Shown here one piece after another: positions 1 through 7,721 of a DNA stretch of 10,462 nt; within the stretch, counting starts at the first letter, position 1; the number at the start of each line of letters is the position of its first letter. The stretch is taken from positions 1-10,462 of the forward strand of contig USGZ01000029.1 in assembly GCA_900554265.1 (NCBI GenBank), read 5' to 3'. Origin of the DNA: an uncultured Porphyromonadaceae bacterium (GTDB lineage Bacteria; Bacteroidota; Bacteroidia; Bacteroidales; Muribaculaceae). Made by a program: the position numbers and the translations under genes. The notes under the pieces are model-generated. The model saw nothing but the letters and a program-made list of their open reading frames with translations, was not told where the DNA came from and did no database searches.

Positions 1-873
1 GGTAAGGTAGCGCCGCGGGTCGACGCCGCCGTTGAGGCACTGGGTCACGTTGACAATCACCACCCCGCGCTCTACGGTCTGCCGTATGGCGTCCAGGAAC
101 CAGGCCTCGGTCGGGCCGTTGCCGGTGCCGAAGGTCCTGAGCACTATGCCCTTGACGCCGGGAGCGGCGAGCATATGGCGGAAGATGTCCTTGTCAAGGC
201 CGGGGAAGAGGTCGATTGCGGCAACCTTGCTGTCCATCTCCGGATAGATGGCAAGAGGGCCCTTGGGAGCCTCGTGCGAGAGAGCCGTGCGCTTGAACTG
301 GATATCCAGGCCTATCTTGGCGAGCTCGGGGTAGTTGCTGCTGCGGAAGGCGTTGAAGTTGTCGGCACTGCGCTTGGTCGAGCGGTTGCCGCGCCAGAGA
401 TAGTTCTCGAACAGAATCGCCACCTCGCGTACCGTCGGCTTGCCGTCGTCGTCGCGGCTGGCGGCAATCTGTAGAGCCGTAATCAGATTTTCCTCGCCGT
501 CGGTCCGCACTTCGCCGATGGGCAGCTGCGAACCGGTGATAATCACGGGTTTCTCGATGTTCTGCAACATGAACGACAGCGCCGAGGCCGTGTAGGCCAT
601 GGTGTCGGTGCCGTGGAGCACGACGAAGCCGTCGTAGCTGTCGTAATTCGCCGCTATACTTCGGACGATAGTCTGCCAGTGCTCCACGTTCATGTCGCTC
701 GAATCAATCGGCGGGTTGAACTGGATGTTGTCGATTACGTAGTCGAGCATCTTGATTTTCGGCACGTTCTCCATCAGATGGGAGAAATCGAAGGGCTTGA
801 GGGCCTTCTTGTCGGGGTCCTCGATCATTCCGATGGTGCCTCCGGTGTAGACTATTAGAATCCGTGGCTTCAT
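1..873 (-). CDS. ansA: Type I (cytoplasmic) L-asparaginase, 3' end outside the window
   Basis: Hydrolyses L-asparagine to L-aspartate and ammonia in the cytoplasm. The 291 residues visible read without interruption from an ATG at 873 to the window edge. The family is usually about 340-350 residues, so roughly 50 C-terminal residues lie outside. Motifs seen: the N-terminal asparaginase signature TGGTIG at residues 10-15, with Thr13 as the expected nucleophile; a substrate-binding SSD at 58-60; the second signature HGTDTMAYTASA at 87-98, with Thr89 and Asp90; and Lys167 in GNRSTK, matching the catalytic lysine of the E. coli type I enzyme. There is no signal peptide, and the sequence starts directly with the first beta strand (KPRILIVYTGG), which supports the cytoplasmic type rather than the periplasmic type II enzyme. 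It lies 56 bp after metG on the same strand, with no convincing promoter between, so it may be read through from metG. No purine-rich ribosome site precedes the start, as is common in Bacteroidota. Confidence 0.93.
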   Translation of the reverse strand, partial: MKPRILIVYTGGTIGMIEDPDKKALKPFDFSHLMENVPKIKMLDYVIDNIQFNPPIDSSDMNVEHWQTIVRSIAANYDSYDGFVVLHGTDTMAYTASALSFMLQNIEKPVIITGSQLPIGEVRTDGEENLITALQIAASRDDDGKPTVREVAILFENYLWRGNRSTKRSADNFNAFRSSNYPELAKIGLDIQFKRTALSHEAPKGPLAIYPEMDSKVAAIDLFPGLDKDIFRHMLAAPGVKGIVLRTFGTGNGPTEAWFLDAIRQTVERGVVIVNVTQCLNGGVDPRRYLT

Positions 874-891
874 ATTAGCGGTATGTGTTGG

Positions 892-906
892 TGCTGAACA
901 TCAGCA
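892..906 (-). other. Small hairpin between metG and the asparaginase gene
   Basis: A perfect 6-bp stem (TGCTGA/TCAGCA) with a 3-base loop lies 19 bp upstream of the asparaginase start and 23 bp after the metG stop. On the minus strand it is followed by CCAACACA rather than a T run, so it does not look like an intrinsic terminator. It could be a processing or stabilising structure in a shared transcript, or chance. No TAnnTTTG promoter was found on the minus strand in this gap. Confidence 0.25.
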
Positions 907-929
907 GGATATCTGAATATGTAATTGTC

Positions 930-2966
930 TTACTTTACCTCGGCGCCGGGCGTCGCGGGGCTGAGGGGGCCGACGAGGCTCAGGGAGCTGTCGGCATTGG
1001 TTGCGCAGACGACCATGCCCTGCGACTCGACGCCGCGGAGCTTGACAGCGGGCAGGTTGGCCACGAAGAGCACCTGCTTGCCGGTGATGTCCTCGGGCTT
1101 GAAGGACTTGGCGATGCCGGACACGATGGTGCGCGTGCCGGTGCCGTCGTCGACGGTGAGCTTCAGCAGCTTGTCGCTCTTCTTTACGGGCTCGCAGGCC
1201 ACTACGGTGCCGACGCGCAGGTCGACGGCCCCGAAGTTCTCGATGGTGACGTCGGTCTTCTGGGGCGCGGGCTTGAAGTTGGCGATGGCGTTCTTGCGCT
1301 TCTCGTCCTGCAGGCGCTGAATCTGGGCCTCGACGGCGGCGTCCTCGATTTTCTCGAAGAGCAGCTCGGGCTTGGCCAGGGTCTTGCCGGCGGGAATCAG
1401 GTCCTCGTCGCCGATGCGGCTCCAGTGCATGCGGCCCAGGCCGAGGATGCCGGCGAGCTTCTCGCCCATGAATGGCATGAAGGGGTCCATGACAATCGCC
1501 AGCGAGCCGACAATCTGCAGGTTGACGTACATTATTGTCTTGACGCGCCCTGGGTCTTCCTTGGCCACCTTCCAGGGCTCGGTATCCTGGAGGTACTTGT
1601 TGCCCAGGCGGGCAATGTCCATGGCGTCGCGCAGGGCGTCGCGGAAATGGAAGTTCTCGAGCTTGTCGCTGATTTCGGCCTTGAGGCGATACAGTTCGGC
1701 GAAGGCCTCGCGGTCGATGTCCAGGAACTCGCCCGGCTCGGGCACGGTGCCCTCGTAGTACTTGTGGGTGAGCACGAGAACGCGGTTCACGTAGTTGCCC
1801 AGTATGGCGACCAGCTCGGAGTTGTTGCGGGCCTGGAAGTCACGCCAGGTGAAGTCGTTGTCCTTGGTCTCGGGGGCGTTGGCCGTAAGCACGTAGCGCA
1901 GCACGTCCTGTTTGCCGGGGAAGTCGCGCAGGTATTCGTGGAGCCATACGGCCCAGTTGCGCGAGGTTGAAATCTTGTCGCCCTCGAGGTTGAGAAACTC
2001 GTTGGCTGGTACGTTGTCGGGCAGCTGGTAGCCATCGCCGTAGGCCATGAGCATGGCCGGGAAGACGATGCAGTGGAAAACGATGTTGTCCTTGCCGATG
2101 AAGTTGATTACGCGGGTCTCGGGGTCCTTCCACCATTTCTCCCAGCTTTCGGGATAGAGCTCGCGGGTATTGGAGATATAACCGATGGGAGCGTCGAACC
2201 ACACGTAGAGTACCTTGCCCTCGGCGCCCTCGACAGGCACGGGCACGCCCCAGTCCAGGTCGCGGCTCACGGCGCGGGGCTGCAGGCCCATGTCCAGCCA
2301 GGACTTGCACTGGCCATAGACGTTCGGACGCCATTCCTTGTGCTCCTCGAGAATCCACTGGCGCAGGCGGGGCTCCCACTTGTCCAGGGGCAAGTACCAG
2401 TGACGCGTCGGGCGCAGGACGGGTTCGGCGCCGGAGATGGTGCTCTTGGGGTTTATCAGCTCGGTGGCCGAGAGGGCCGTGCCGCAGGCCTCGCACTGGT
2501 CGCCGTAAGCGCGGGGGTTATGGCAGTGCGGGCACTCGCCGACGACCAGACGGTCGGCCAGGAACTGCTTAGCCTCGGGGTCGTAGAGCTGCATCGACTC
2601 CTTCTCGATGAACTCGCCCTTGTCATAGAGGCGGCGGAAAAATTCGCTGGCAGTCTCGGAGTGGATGTCGGAGGTGGTGCGGGAATATATGTCGAAGGAT
2701 ATTCCGAGTTCCTCGAAAGAATCCTTGATAATCTTGTGGTAACGGTCGACGATGTCCTGGGGCGTCACGCCTTCCTTGCGCGCTTTCAGGGTGATGGGCA
2801 CGCCGTGCTCGTCGCTGCCGCCGATCATGCAGACCTCGCGGTCGTTGAGGCGCAGATAGCGGGCGTAGATATCCGCCGGCACGTAGACTCCGGCGAGATG
2901 TCCGATGTGGACGGGGCCGTTGGTATAGGGGAGAGCTGTGGTGATAAGTGTTCTCTTGTAGTCCAT
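930..2966 (-). CDS. metG: Methionyl-tRNA synthetase with C-terminal tRNA-binding domain
   Basis: Charges tRNA-Met with methionine in the cytoplasm; essential for initiation and elongation. The 678 residues are the full length expected for the long bacterial form. Visible in order: class I catalytic Rossmann fold with HIGH at residues 20-23; an inserted zinc knuckle with cysteines 145, 148, 158 and 161 (CPHC...CEAC); [10 protein letters not shown] at 256-265, the methionine-pocket region; the KMSKS-equivalent loop as KISTS at 331-335; an anticodon-binding helical bundle around 390-550 that includes NYVNR; and an OB-fold tRNA-binding (EMAP II/Trbp111-like) domain from about 574 to 678 (VDLRVGTVV, then the conserved VANL and GVESQGM). 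The lysine-rich linker before the last domain (556-571) is normal. The ATG at 2966 places HIGH at the usual distance from the N terminus. A promoter lies about 50 bp upstream, and the asparaginase gene follows on the same strand. All key residues are present. Confidence 0.98.
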   Translation of the reverse strand: MDYKRTLITTALPYTNGPVHIGHLAGVYVPADIYARYLRLNDREVCMIGGSDEHGVPITLKARKEGVTPQDIVDRYHKIIKDSFEELGISFDIYSRTTSDIHSETASEFFRRLYDKGEFIEKESMQLYDPEAKQFLADRLVVGECPHCHNPRAYGDQCEACGTALSATELINPKSTISGAEPVLRPTRHWYLPLDKWEPRLRQWILEEHKEWRPNVYGQCKSWLDMGLQPRAVSRDLDWGVPVPVEGAEGKVLYVWFDAPIGYISNTRELYPESWEKWWKDPETRVINFIGKDNIVFHCIVFPAMLMAYGDGYQLPDNVPANEFLNLEGDKISTSRNWAVWLHEYLRDFPGKQDVLRYVLTANAPETKDNDFTWRDFQARNNSELVAILGNYVNRVLVLTHKYYEGTVPEPGEFLDIDREAFAELYRLKAEISDKLENFHFRDALRDAMDIARLGNKYLQDTEPWKVAKEDPGRVKTIMYVNLQIVGSLAIVMDPFMPFMGEKLAGILGLGRMHWSRIGDEDLIPAGKTLAKPELLFEKIEDAAVEAQIQRLQDEKRKNAIANFKPAPQKTDVTIENFGAVDLRVGTVVACEPVKKSDKLLKLTVDDGTGTRTIVSGIAKSFKPEDITGKQVLFVANLPAVKLRGVESQGMVVCATNADSSLSLVGPLSPATPGAEVK

Positions 2967-3014
2967 AACTTATTGTAAACCGGGCCCGAAGGCTTCCGTT
3001 GCTGTTTCAAACGG

Positions 3015-3045
3015 CAAATTTAGCGAAATTTATTCAATATTTCAA
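3015..3045 (-). promoter_or_regulatory. Bacteroidetes-type promoter of metG
   Basis: On the minus strand the -7 element TAAATTTG (3022 down to 3015) fits the Bacteroidetes consensus TAnnTTTG exactly. A TTG lies 20 bp further upstream (3045-3043), at the spacing expected for the -33 element. Transcription would start near 3008 and give a leader of about 40 nt before the metG ATG. No attenuator or T-box-like structure is evident in that leader, so the gene looks constitutively expressed. This is a motif match only. Confidence 0.7.
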
Positions 3046-3131
3046 GCCCCAGCCCGCACCCAGGGCCCGAAAAACCGCGAAACGCGGGCATCGCAAAGGT
3101 CGCGAGGCCGTCGTCTCCGGGTATTGCCCGG

Positions 3132-3181
3132 TTAAAAAATCTCGATTAATCGAGATTAATCAAGAATAATCATGATAAATC
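3132..3181. repeat. Palindrome within 10-bp phased AATC repeats
   Basis: AATC recurs at exactly 10-bp steps five times (3138, 3148, 3158, 3168, 3178), giving five imperfect 10-bp units such as TCGATTAATC, GAGATTAATC and AAGAATAATC. Overlapping the first units is a perfect 20-bp palindrome at 3138-3157 with core CTCGATTAATCGAG. Read on the minus strand, the palindrome folds as an 8-bp stem with a TTAA loop and then runs into more T residues, so it could act as a weak intrinsic terminator for the long 3' end of the upstream gene. Alternatives are a bent-DNA tract or a dimeric protein site about 100 bp upstream of the metG promoter. The pattern is plain in the sequence; the role is unknown. Confidence 0.5.
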
Positions 3182-3302
3182 GGGAAACTCGCAAAAGACA
3201 ACTTTCAGCCGGTCAGGCGTCCGGGCGTCCGACCTCCACGGCGCTTCGCGCTTGTGTTGGCGGTTTGGATGCCGGCGCTTATATCCTTAAATCATACACA
3301 AT

Positions 3303-3338
3303 AACGGCGACCCCGGGGAATGTACCGGGACCGCCGTT
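3303..3338 (-). terminator. Probable terminator hairpin of the secreted-protein gene
   Basis: Two 14-base arms (AACGGCGACCCCGG and CCGGGACCGCCGTT) pair at 12 of 14 positions around an 8-base loop, forming a very GC-rich stem that begins 20 bp after the stop codon at 3359-3361. On the minus strand the stem is followed by ATTGTGTATGATTT, which is AT-rich but not a clean T run. On the plus strand it is followed by G-rich sequence. It therefore fits minus-strand transcription ending, or 3'-end protection of the mRNA, better than any plus-strand role. Confidence 0.6.
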
Positions 3339-3358
3339 GGTGTGGGGGATATAGGGGC

Positions 3359-5674
3359 TTATTTCACTACGGTCTTGCGGACGGAGCCGTCGGAATAGCG
3401 GACGATATAGACGCCGGGAGTGAGTTCGGAGGCATCGACGCTCTGGCCGGAGATGCTGTACACGCCTTCGACAGTGGCGTCCGGAGCGACGATGTCCTCG
3501 ATACCGGAAGCGTCGGCCTTGACGGGAATGCAGACGGTGTGCGAGGGGCATTTTACGGTGACGTTGCCGTCGATTGCGCCGGTATAGCCGTCAGCGCGGG
3601 AAATCGAGAGCTGAGTCTTGCCGTAGCGTCCGGCGACGGAGGCGCTGACGCCTTCGGGAGCCTCGACGGTAAGGTCCGCTGCGGCGTAGTAGGAGTCAAG
3701 GGCCACGGTAGCGGCGCCGTCGGCGGGGACCTGGACTTCGTCCTCAGGACCGCCGACCCAGCCGTACTCGCCGTTGAGATTGATGGCGAAGGCGTTGTAG
3801 CACTCGCCGTAGGGGCCGTCGAGGTAAGCCAGGGGCATCATGCTGGCGCGGTATTCCTCGGAATCATATTTAATCATATGAATCAGCCAGCCGAAGCAGA
3901 GGCCGGCGGGGTTGGGAACTTCGGACTGCATGGGAGCGAAGTAGGTGAACTTGTCGCTGTGGTAGCCGGTCAGGGCAACGATGTATGCCTCGCTGTCGGC
4001 GGCGGAGAGAACGACGGGCTCGTCGAAGTCGAACACCAGGGTCAGATAGTCGGTATCCGAGCTGGCGTCGTAGTGGATGAAGTCGGAACCGTGGATGGTA
4101 CGGGTGGCAACGGGGTTGTCGAAGTCGGGCACGCCCTCGTAGAGCCTGCACACGGAGAGGGTAAGCTCGGCGTCGTCGTCGGCTTTGCCGCGGGCGAGCA
4201 CGGTGGCGCCGCGGAGTGTGAAGGGAGCTGCGGAAGGATAGATGAAGTTGAGGACGCCATCGATGTAGGAGCCATACTCGGGATTATCCTCTCCCGGGAA
4301 AGTGTAATTATACCAGTATTCATCCGAGCCGGGGCCGTAGCCGGTTATCGGGGTGTCGAGCTGGCCGAAATCGCTCTCGACTGTAAGGTAGGTCAGTCCC
4401 TCGCTCATCTGGTCGAAAGGCAGCAGACCGCCGGTGAAGGTCTCGTCGTCCGCAGGGAAATAGTACTGGGCCGTGCCGCCGGCATTGAAGTAAGGCGTAG
4501 GCGACTGATAGCTGCCGTCGGAATTGCCGGGCTGCGAGGCCGAGAGAATGGGAGAGTAGAAAAGGTTGGTGTACACGTCGAAGTCCTTGCGGTAGTCCGG
4601 CAGGTAGGTCAGGGTGAGCTGCTCCTGCTCGTCGGAGGTATCCCAGTCGGCGGTGACGGGGTCGCAGTACTGCCAGCTGTAGGTGGCGTTCTCGTAGGGC
4701 GACATGTTCATCCAGGTCGAGGGAACGAACACGGGAATCTGGGCCACGCCCAGGGTCATGGCCTCCCAGCCGGGATTGCGGCTGAAGCCCCAGTAGAGGG
4801 TGCTGAAATCGGGGATGTAGCTCACTTCGTCCAGTGCGGGAAGGCCTACGGCGATATTGTCGATGTACATGGTGTTGCCGTCGGTGCCTACGTAGCGGAA
4901 GCCGATTCTGACATTCTTGCCGGCATATGCGGCCAGATCGACGGTGTACTGGTCGAACTTGCCGCCGCGCTCCATCATGTCGGCGGCGTTATATTCCTCG
5001 AACTCGTCGACGGCGTCCCAGAGCTTGGTCCACTCGCCGCCATCGGCCTGGACCATCACCTGCAGGGTGGCGGCGGTATGACGCTCTACGAACTCATAGG
5101 TGCTCCAGTTGATATAATTGATGTCGAAGAGGAACAAAGGGTCGATGAAGGCGCTGAAAGTGAGTTCCATACTCTCCGTCAGGGCTATTTCGGGAGTCAC
5201 GGCCCACTCGTCCAGGGCGTCGGCGCTGTAATTGATGCCGAGTATGTAGTTGCCGTCCGGGGCGACGACTCCGGCAAGGGGATTGCCGCCGTCGACCGAC
5301 CAGCGGTTGGCGGCGGGAACGTCGTCGGAGCTGTTGATTGCGGTCCAGTCCTCGGGAATCCAGGAGGGCGTGGTGCCGTCCCATTCCTCGAAACTCTCGC
5401 TGAACACGCAGCCTTCGGGCAGGCCTGCGGAGGTCTTGCGGACCTTGAAGCTGGGGTCGACGGTCTTGCGGATGAGGACGCCGGCAGGCGCGTAGTCTGC
5501 GATATGCTTGATGTAGGGCTGCGTGCCGACGTTGGCCCTGACGGGGGCGCTGGTGCGGATTGCCGTACGTGTGCTGGTCGGGACGGCACTGTAGACGCCG
5601 GCGTCGGCGGCAATCTGAGCCAAGGCGCCGACGGCCGTCAGCATCCCGGCTGCGAGGAGTAAGTATTGCTTCAT
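3359..5674 (-). CDS. Secreted choice-of-anchor J domain protein with T9SS-type C-terminal tail
   Basis: The product has 771 residues and an uncertain function. Residues 1-19 form a signal peptide (MKQYLLLAAGMLTAVGALA, cleavage before Gln20) with no lipobox cysteine, so it is exported rather than a lipoprotein. After a low-complexity Ala/Thr-rich stretch, residues 89-278 look like a choice-of-anchor J/MAM-like jelly roll: FSESFEEWDG...PSWIPEDWTAINS at the start, an EWAVTPEIAL centre, and IGFRYVGTDGNTMYIDNIAVG at the end. Residues 290-640 are acidic and aromatic-rich with no domain I can name. Residues 645-720 resemble a small beta-sandwich. The end (GVYSISGQSV...LTPGVYIVRYSDGSVRKTVVK, 737-771) is a T9SS-type sorting tail, so the protein is probably carried across the outer membrane to the surface or medium. 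No catalytic motif is visible; adhesion or glycan/protein binding is a guess. It is divergent from the DUF6377 regulator gene, and a hairpin follows its stop. Confidence 0.85.
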   Translation of the reverse strand: MKQYLLLAAGMLTAVGALAQIAADAGVYSAVPTSTRTAIRTSAPVRANVGTQPYIKHIADYAPAGVLIRKTVDPSFKVRKTSAGLPEGCVFSESFEEWDGTTPSWIPEDWTAINSSDDVPAANRWSVDGGNPLAGVVAPDGNYILGINYSADALDEWAVTPEIALTESMELTFSAFIDPLFLFDINYINWSTYEFVERHTAATLQVMVQADGGEWTKLWDAVDEFEEYNAADMMERGGKFDQYTVDLAAYAGKNVRIGFRYVGTDGNTMYIDNIAVGLPALDEVSYIPDFSTLYWGFSRNPGWEAMTLGVAQIPVFVPSTWMNMSPYENATYSWQYCDPVTADWDTSDEQEQLTLTYLPDYRKDFDVYTNLFYSPILSASQPGNSDGSYQSPTPYFNAGGTAQYYFPADDETFTGGLLPFDQMSEGLTYLTVESDFGQLDTPITGYGPGSDEYWYNYTFPGEDNPEYGSYIDGVLNFIYPSAAPFTLRGATVLARGKADDDAELTLSVCRLYEGVPDFDNPVATRTIHGSDFIHYDASSDTDYLTLVFDFDEPVVLSAADSEAYIVALTGYHSDKFTYFAPMQSEVPNPAGLCFGWLIHMIKYDSEEYRASMMPLAYLDGPYGECYNAFAINLNGEYGWVGGPEDEVQVPADGAATVALDSYYAAADLTVEAPEGVSASVAGRYGKTQLSISRADGYTGAIDGNVTVKCPSHTVCIPVKADASGIEDIVAPDATVEGVYSISGQSVDASELTPGVYIVRYSDGSVRKTVVK

Positions 5675-5724
5675 GTTGAAAATATGATTGGTAAATTTTT
5701 ATTTCGCAAAAGCCTAAAACTGCG

Positions 5725-5732
5725 CAAAGTTA
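5725..5732 (-). promoter_or_regulatory. -7 element for the secreted-protein gene
   Basis: On the minus strand TAACTTTG matches the Bacteroidetes -7 consensus TAnnTTTG. It lies about 50 bp upstream of the ATG at 5674 and would give a leader of roughly 45 nt. The -33 position is occupied by a run of T residues rather than a clean TTTG; a TTTTG lies a few bases further out than normal. A weak or regulated promoter is possible. Confidence 0.5.
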
Positions 5733-5820
5733 CGCATTTTAGCCGGTAAAAAAAAGACAAAATACTGAGGATTAACAAAAAAATGCGCCTCAATTTTTAC
5801 TTTTTTCAGACGATTTTGCT

Positions 5821-5828
5821 TAACTTTG
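5821..5828 (+). promoter_or_regulatory. -7 element for the DUF6377 regulator gene
   Basis: TAACTTTG, identical to the element that faces the other way 88 bp to the left, fits TAnnTTTG. Transcription would start near 5835, only about 18 nt before the ATG at 5853. This argues against the in-frame TTG at 5826 as the start codon, because that codon overlaps the promoter element itself. Upstream T-rich sequence stands where a -33 TTTG would be, without a clear match. Confidence 0.55.
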
Positions 5829-5852
5829 CACCACTTAAGTCTACCGCGAACC

Positions 5853-7415
5853 ATGAAGACTATAACAGCGCTGATTTTTCTTGTCTTGATTTTCCTGCCT
5901 GCCGGAGCCGCTCCGCTCAGCCGGGCCAACCAGGCGCTCCTGGACAGCCTGGACGCGGCCCTTGCCCGCGCGCCGCAGTACGCAGCTGCAAAAGAGCGCC
6001 GCCTCGAAGCCGCCAGACAGCGGCTGGCGACAGCAGCCAGTCCGGAAGAGCAATACTGGCTCAATCGCGAAATTTTCCTTTCGTATTCGTTCTATGATTC
6101 CGACTCGGCCCTGGTCTATTCCTCCCGGGTCCTGAACCTTGCGCGTTCGATGGACCGACAGGACTGGATCAACGACGTACTCATCAACCGCGCCTACATC
6201 CTCTCGGCCACGGGCCTTTTCGAAAGCGCCCACCGCGCCTTAGGCGAGGTTGAGGTATCGACGCTGCCGGCAGCGCTGTATCTCACTTACTGCGAAACAA
6301 GTATCTTTCTGCAGACACACTACGACCAGTTTCTTGAGAACGAGAACGACACGCTGCCTTTCTCCTACACCACCGACGAACTGCTTGAACGGCTATGCTC
6401 GGAGCTGCCCGACAGCGACCCGAACTACTACTGGGTCATGGGCTGGGTTGCCCTTCGCAGCCCCGAGGCGTCCGAAGCCCTGATTCCGGATTTCGAAGCC
6501 TCGATGGACGGCTACGCCTTCAACGAGCGCAGCCAGGCACGCATGGCATGGATGCTCTCGTCGCTATACAACAAGGCGGACGACCAGGAAAACCGGCTCA
6601 AGTACATGATTCTCAGCGCCACGGCCGACGTACGCGCATCTGTCCGCGAGATGGCGTCGCTGGAGGAGCTCACGGCGATTCTTTTCGACCTCGGCGATCT
6701 GGACCGCGCCAACTCATACATTTCCTACGCCACCGAATGCGCCCTGCAGTACAAGAGCCGCTCGCGCCTTAAGCGCCTGACGGAGCTGCAGGCAACCATC
6801 TCCGGGGAATACGAGGCCCGCAACGCCGACCAGAAGAAGCAACTCGGCACCCAGATGAAGATTATGACCGGCTTCGTCGTCCTCCTTCTTATCGCACTTG
6901 GAGCCATCGTGCTGCAGTTCAGGCGCCTGCGCAAAAGCAAACGCCAGCTCGACGAAGCCAACGTCCACCTGAGCGCCCACGTATCCGAACTCCAGGACGC
7001 CCGCGAGCAGCTCGCGGCAGCCAACGAGAGTCTGTCGAAACTCTATGCCTCCGTCAAGGAAGACGCCCAGGAGCTTTCCAGAGTCAACGAAGCCAAGGAG
7101 AAATACATTGCCGATATCTTCGCCATCTGCTCGGACTATATTTCCAAACTCGACGAATTCCGCAAGAAGATAAACCGCATGATCATGGCCGGCCGCTTCG
7201 ACGAAGTCCGCCAGCTCACGAAGAGTCCCGAGCTAAGCCACGCCGAGATAAAGGAGCTCTACGCAAATTTCGACCGCATCTTCCTCCAGATTTATCCCGA
7301 TTTCGTTGCCGACTTCAACAAGCTGCTGCGCCCCGAGGAAAGAATTGAGCTCAAGAAAAACGAACTCATGAACACGGAGTTGCGCATCTATGCCCTCTCG
7401 TCCGCCTCGGGCTGA
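5853..7415 (+). CDS. DUF6377-family membrane-spanning regulator, C terminus lost by frameshift
   Basis: As read, this is a 520-residue protein from ATG 5853; repaired, it would have 567. Visible in order: a signal peptide ([19 protein letters not shown], about residues 1-19); an alpha-helical, TPR-like region of about 300 residues that would lie in the periplasm (for example [33 protein letters not shown]); one membrane helix at 337-356 ([20 protein letters not shown]) followed by RRLRKSKR, which fits a cytosolic C-terminal side; a coiled coil to about residue 425; then the DUF6377-like cytosolic region with [22 protein letters not shown] and [12 protein letters not shown]. Proteins of this type are Bacteroidetes regulators that usually end in a LuxR-like helix-turn-helix and often sit beside SusC/SusD genes, a topology like SusR. 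Here the frame ends in SSASG and a TGA just where the DNA-binding part should start. The rest follows in another frame. The sensed ligand cannot be read from the sequence. Confidence 0.82.
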   Translation: MKTITALIFLVLIFLPAGAAPLSRANQALLDSLDAALARAPQYAAAKERRLEAARQRLATAASPEEQYWLNREIFLSYSFYDSDSALVYSSRVLNLARSMDRQDWINDVLINRAYILSATGLFESAHRALGEVEVSTLPAALYLTYCETSIFLQTHYDQFLENENDTLPFSYTTDELLERLCSELPDSDPNYYWVMGWVALRSPEASEALIPDFEASMDGYAFNERSQARMAWMLSSLYNKADDQENRLKYMILSATADVRASVREMASLEELTAILFDLGDLDRANSYISYATECALQYKSRSRLKRLTELQATISGEYEARNADQKKQLGTQMKIMTGFVVLLLIALGAIVLQFRRLRKSKRQLDEANVHLSAHVSELQDAREQLAAANESLSKLYASVKEDAQELSRVNEAKEKYIADIFAICSDYISKLDEFRKKINRMIMAGRFDEVRQLTKSPELSHAEIKELYANFDRIFLQIYPDFVADFNKLLRPEERIELKKNELMNTELRIYALSSASG

Positions 7416-7558
7416 ACGACAGCGTCAAGATCTCGCGCTTCCTGCACTGCTCGGTGCAGACTGTCTACAACACCCGGCTGCGGATCCGCAACAAGGCCAT
7501 CGTACCGCGCGAGGACTTCGCCAATATAGTCCAGAGCCTTGGAAAAGCGGCGTTCTGA
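7400..7558 (+). pseudogene. Detached helix-turn-helix end of the DUF6377 regulator
   Basis: This frame ([18 protein letters not shown], then [15 protein letters not shown], then [16 protein letters not shown] and TGA at 7556-7558) is the expected continuation of LRIYAL in the preceding gene. It carries the helix-turn-helix: turn and recognition helix around [15 protein letters not shown], then a basic segment. Fifty-two codons are open and well formed. Removing two bases from CTCTC at 7395-7399 would join ...YAL to VRLGLNDS and give a normal 567-residue regulator. The segment has no start or promoter of its own. It is either a recent mutation, a sequencing or assembly error, or the product of ribosomal frameshifting. 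The well-kept sequence says that any loss is recent. Confidence 0.8.
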
Positions 7559-7684
7559 CGACCGGCGACGACTTACACAGTCTGATTTACGTACTTACTT
7601 TTTATCTACCGAACGCCGCAGGTAAATTACTGAAATGCAGCGTTTTACATTTTCGCCGCATTTACCATAACGCCTTACCGGCTC

Positions 7685-7715
7685 TTGCACAAATGTTGCA
7701 CCCTCTCTAATTTTG
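7685..7715 (+). promoter_or_regulatory. Promoter of the SusC-like gene, with a TTGCAC direct repeat
   Basis: TAATTTTG at 7708-7715 fits the -7 consensus TAnnTTTG, and a TTG at 7685-7687 lies 20 bp upstream as a -33 element, the same spacing as in the metG promoter. Transcription would start near 7722. TTGCAC occurs twice with an 11-bp step (7685-7690 and 7696-7701), overlapping the -33 element and the spacer. A repeat on one helix face in this place is a candidate operator, perhaps for the adjacent regulator. The promoter call rests on motifs, and the operator role is inference. Confidence 0.6.
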
Positions 7716-7721
7716 CAGGCA

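Larger units (their letters stand above)
2967..3358. other. 392-bp gene-free stretch between metG and the secreted-protein gene
   Basis: Both flanking genes are on the minus strand. From left to right the stretch contains the short metG leader, the metG promoter, two small GC-rich hairpins (CCGCG-AAA-CGCGG at 3075-3087 and CCGGG-TATTG-CCCGG at 3117-3131), an AT-rich palindromic and phased repeat (3132-3181), about 120 bp of GC-rich sequence with no recognisable element, and a strong hairpin next to the stop of the upstream gene. A 60-codon plus-strand open frame at 3172-3354 has no family resemblance, no promoter, and runs through the terminator hairpin, so I do not call it a gene. No tRNA cloverleaf or known riboswitch was recognised. 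Confidence 0.6.

Noticed and set aside
885..1970. Plus-strand open frame opposite metG
   Set aside because: It is antisense to conserved metG sequence and has no recognisable domain.
3117..3131. CCGGG-TATTG-CCCGG hairpin as a terminator
   Set aside because: No plus-strand gene reads into it, and on neither strand is it followed by a T run.
3172..3354. A 60-codon plus-strand open frame in the metG upstream gap
   Set aside because: It has no family signal and no promoter, it begins inside the phased repeat, and it runs through the terminator hairpin. Chance is the simpler explanation.
3320..5662. A 780-codon open frame on the plus strand opposite the secreted-protein gene
   Set aside because: It lies exactly antisense to a gene with a signal peptide, recognisable domains and a terminator. 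Its product is Val/Gly/Ala-rich with no motif, as expected for the shadow of a GC-rich gene.
5826..5852. TTG at 5826 as an earlier start for the DUF6377 regulator
   Set aside because: It overlaps the -7 element and lies before the likely transcription start. Starting at ATG 5853 gives a clean signal peptide.
7614..7666. Repeated CGCCGCA (7614, 7654) and the inverted pair GGTAAAT/ATTTACC (7621, 7660)
   Set aside because: Seven-base matches around a 32-base loop with no T run do not make a convincing terminator or regulatory site after the regulator gene.
7390..7710. A 106-codon plus-strand frame over the regulator end and the SusC promoter
   Set aside because: It is a third frame that overlaps the well-conserved helix-turn-helix frame and runs into the promoter; its product is unlike any family I know.
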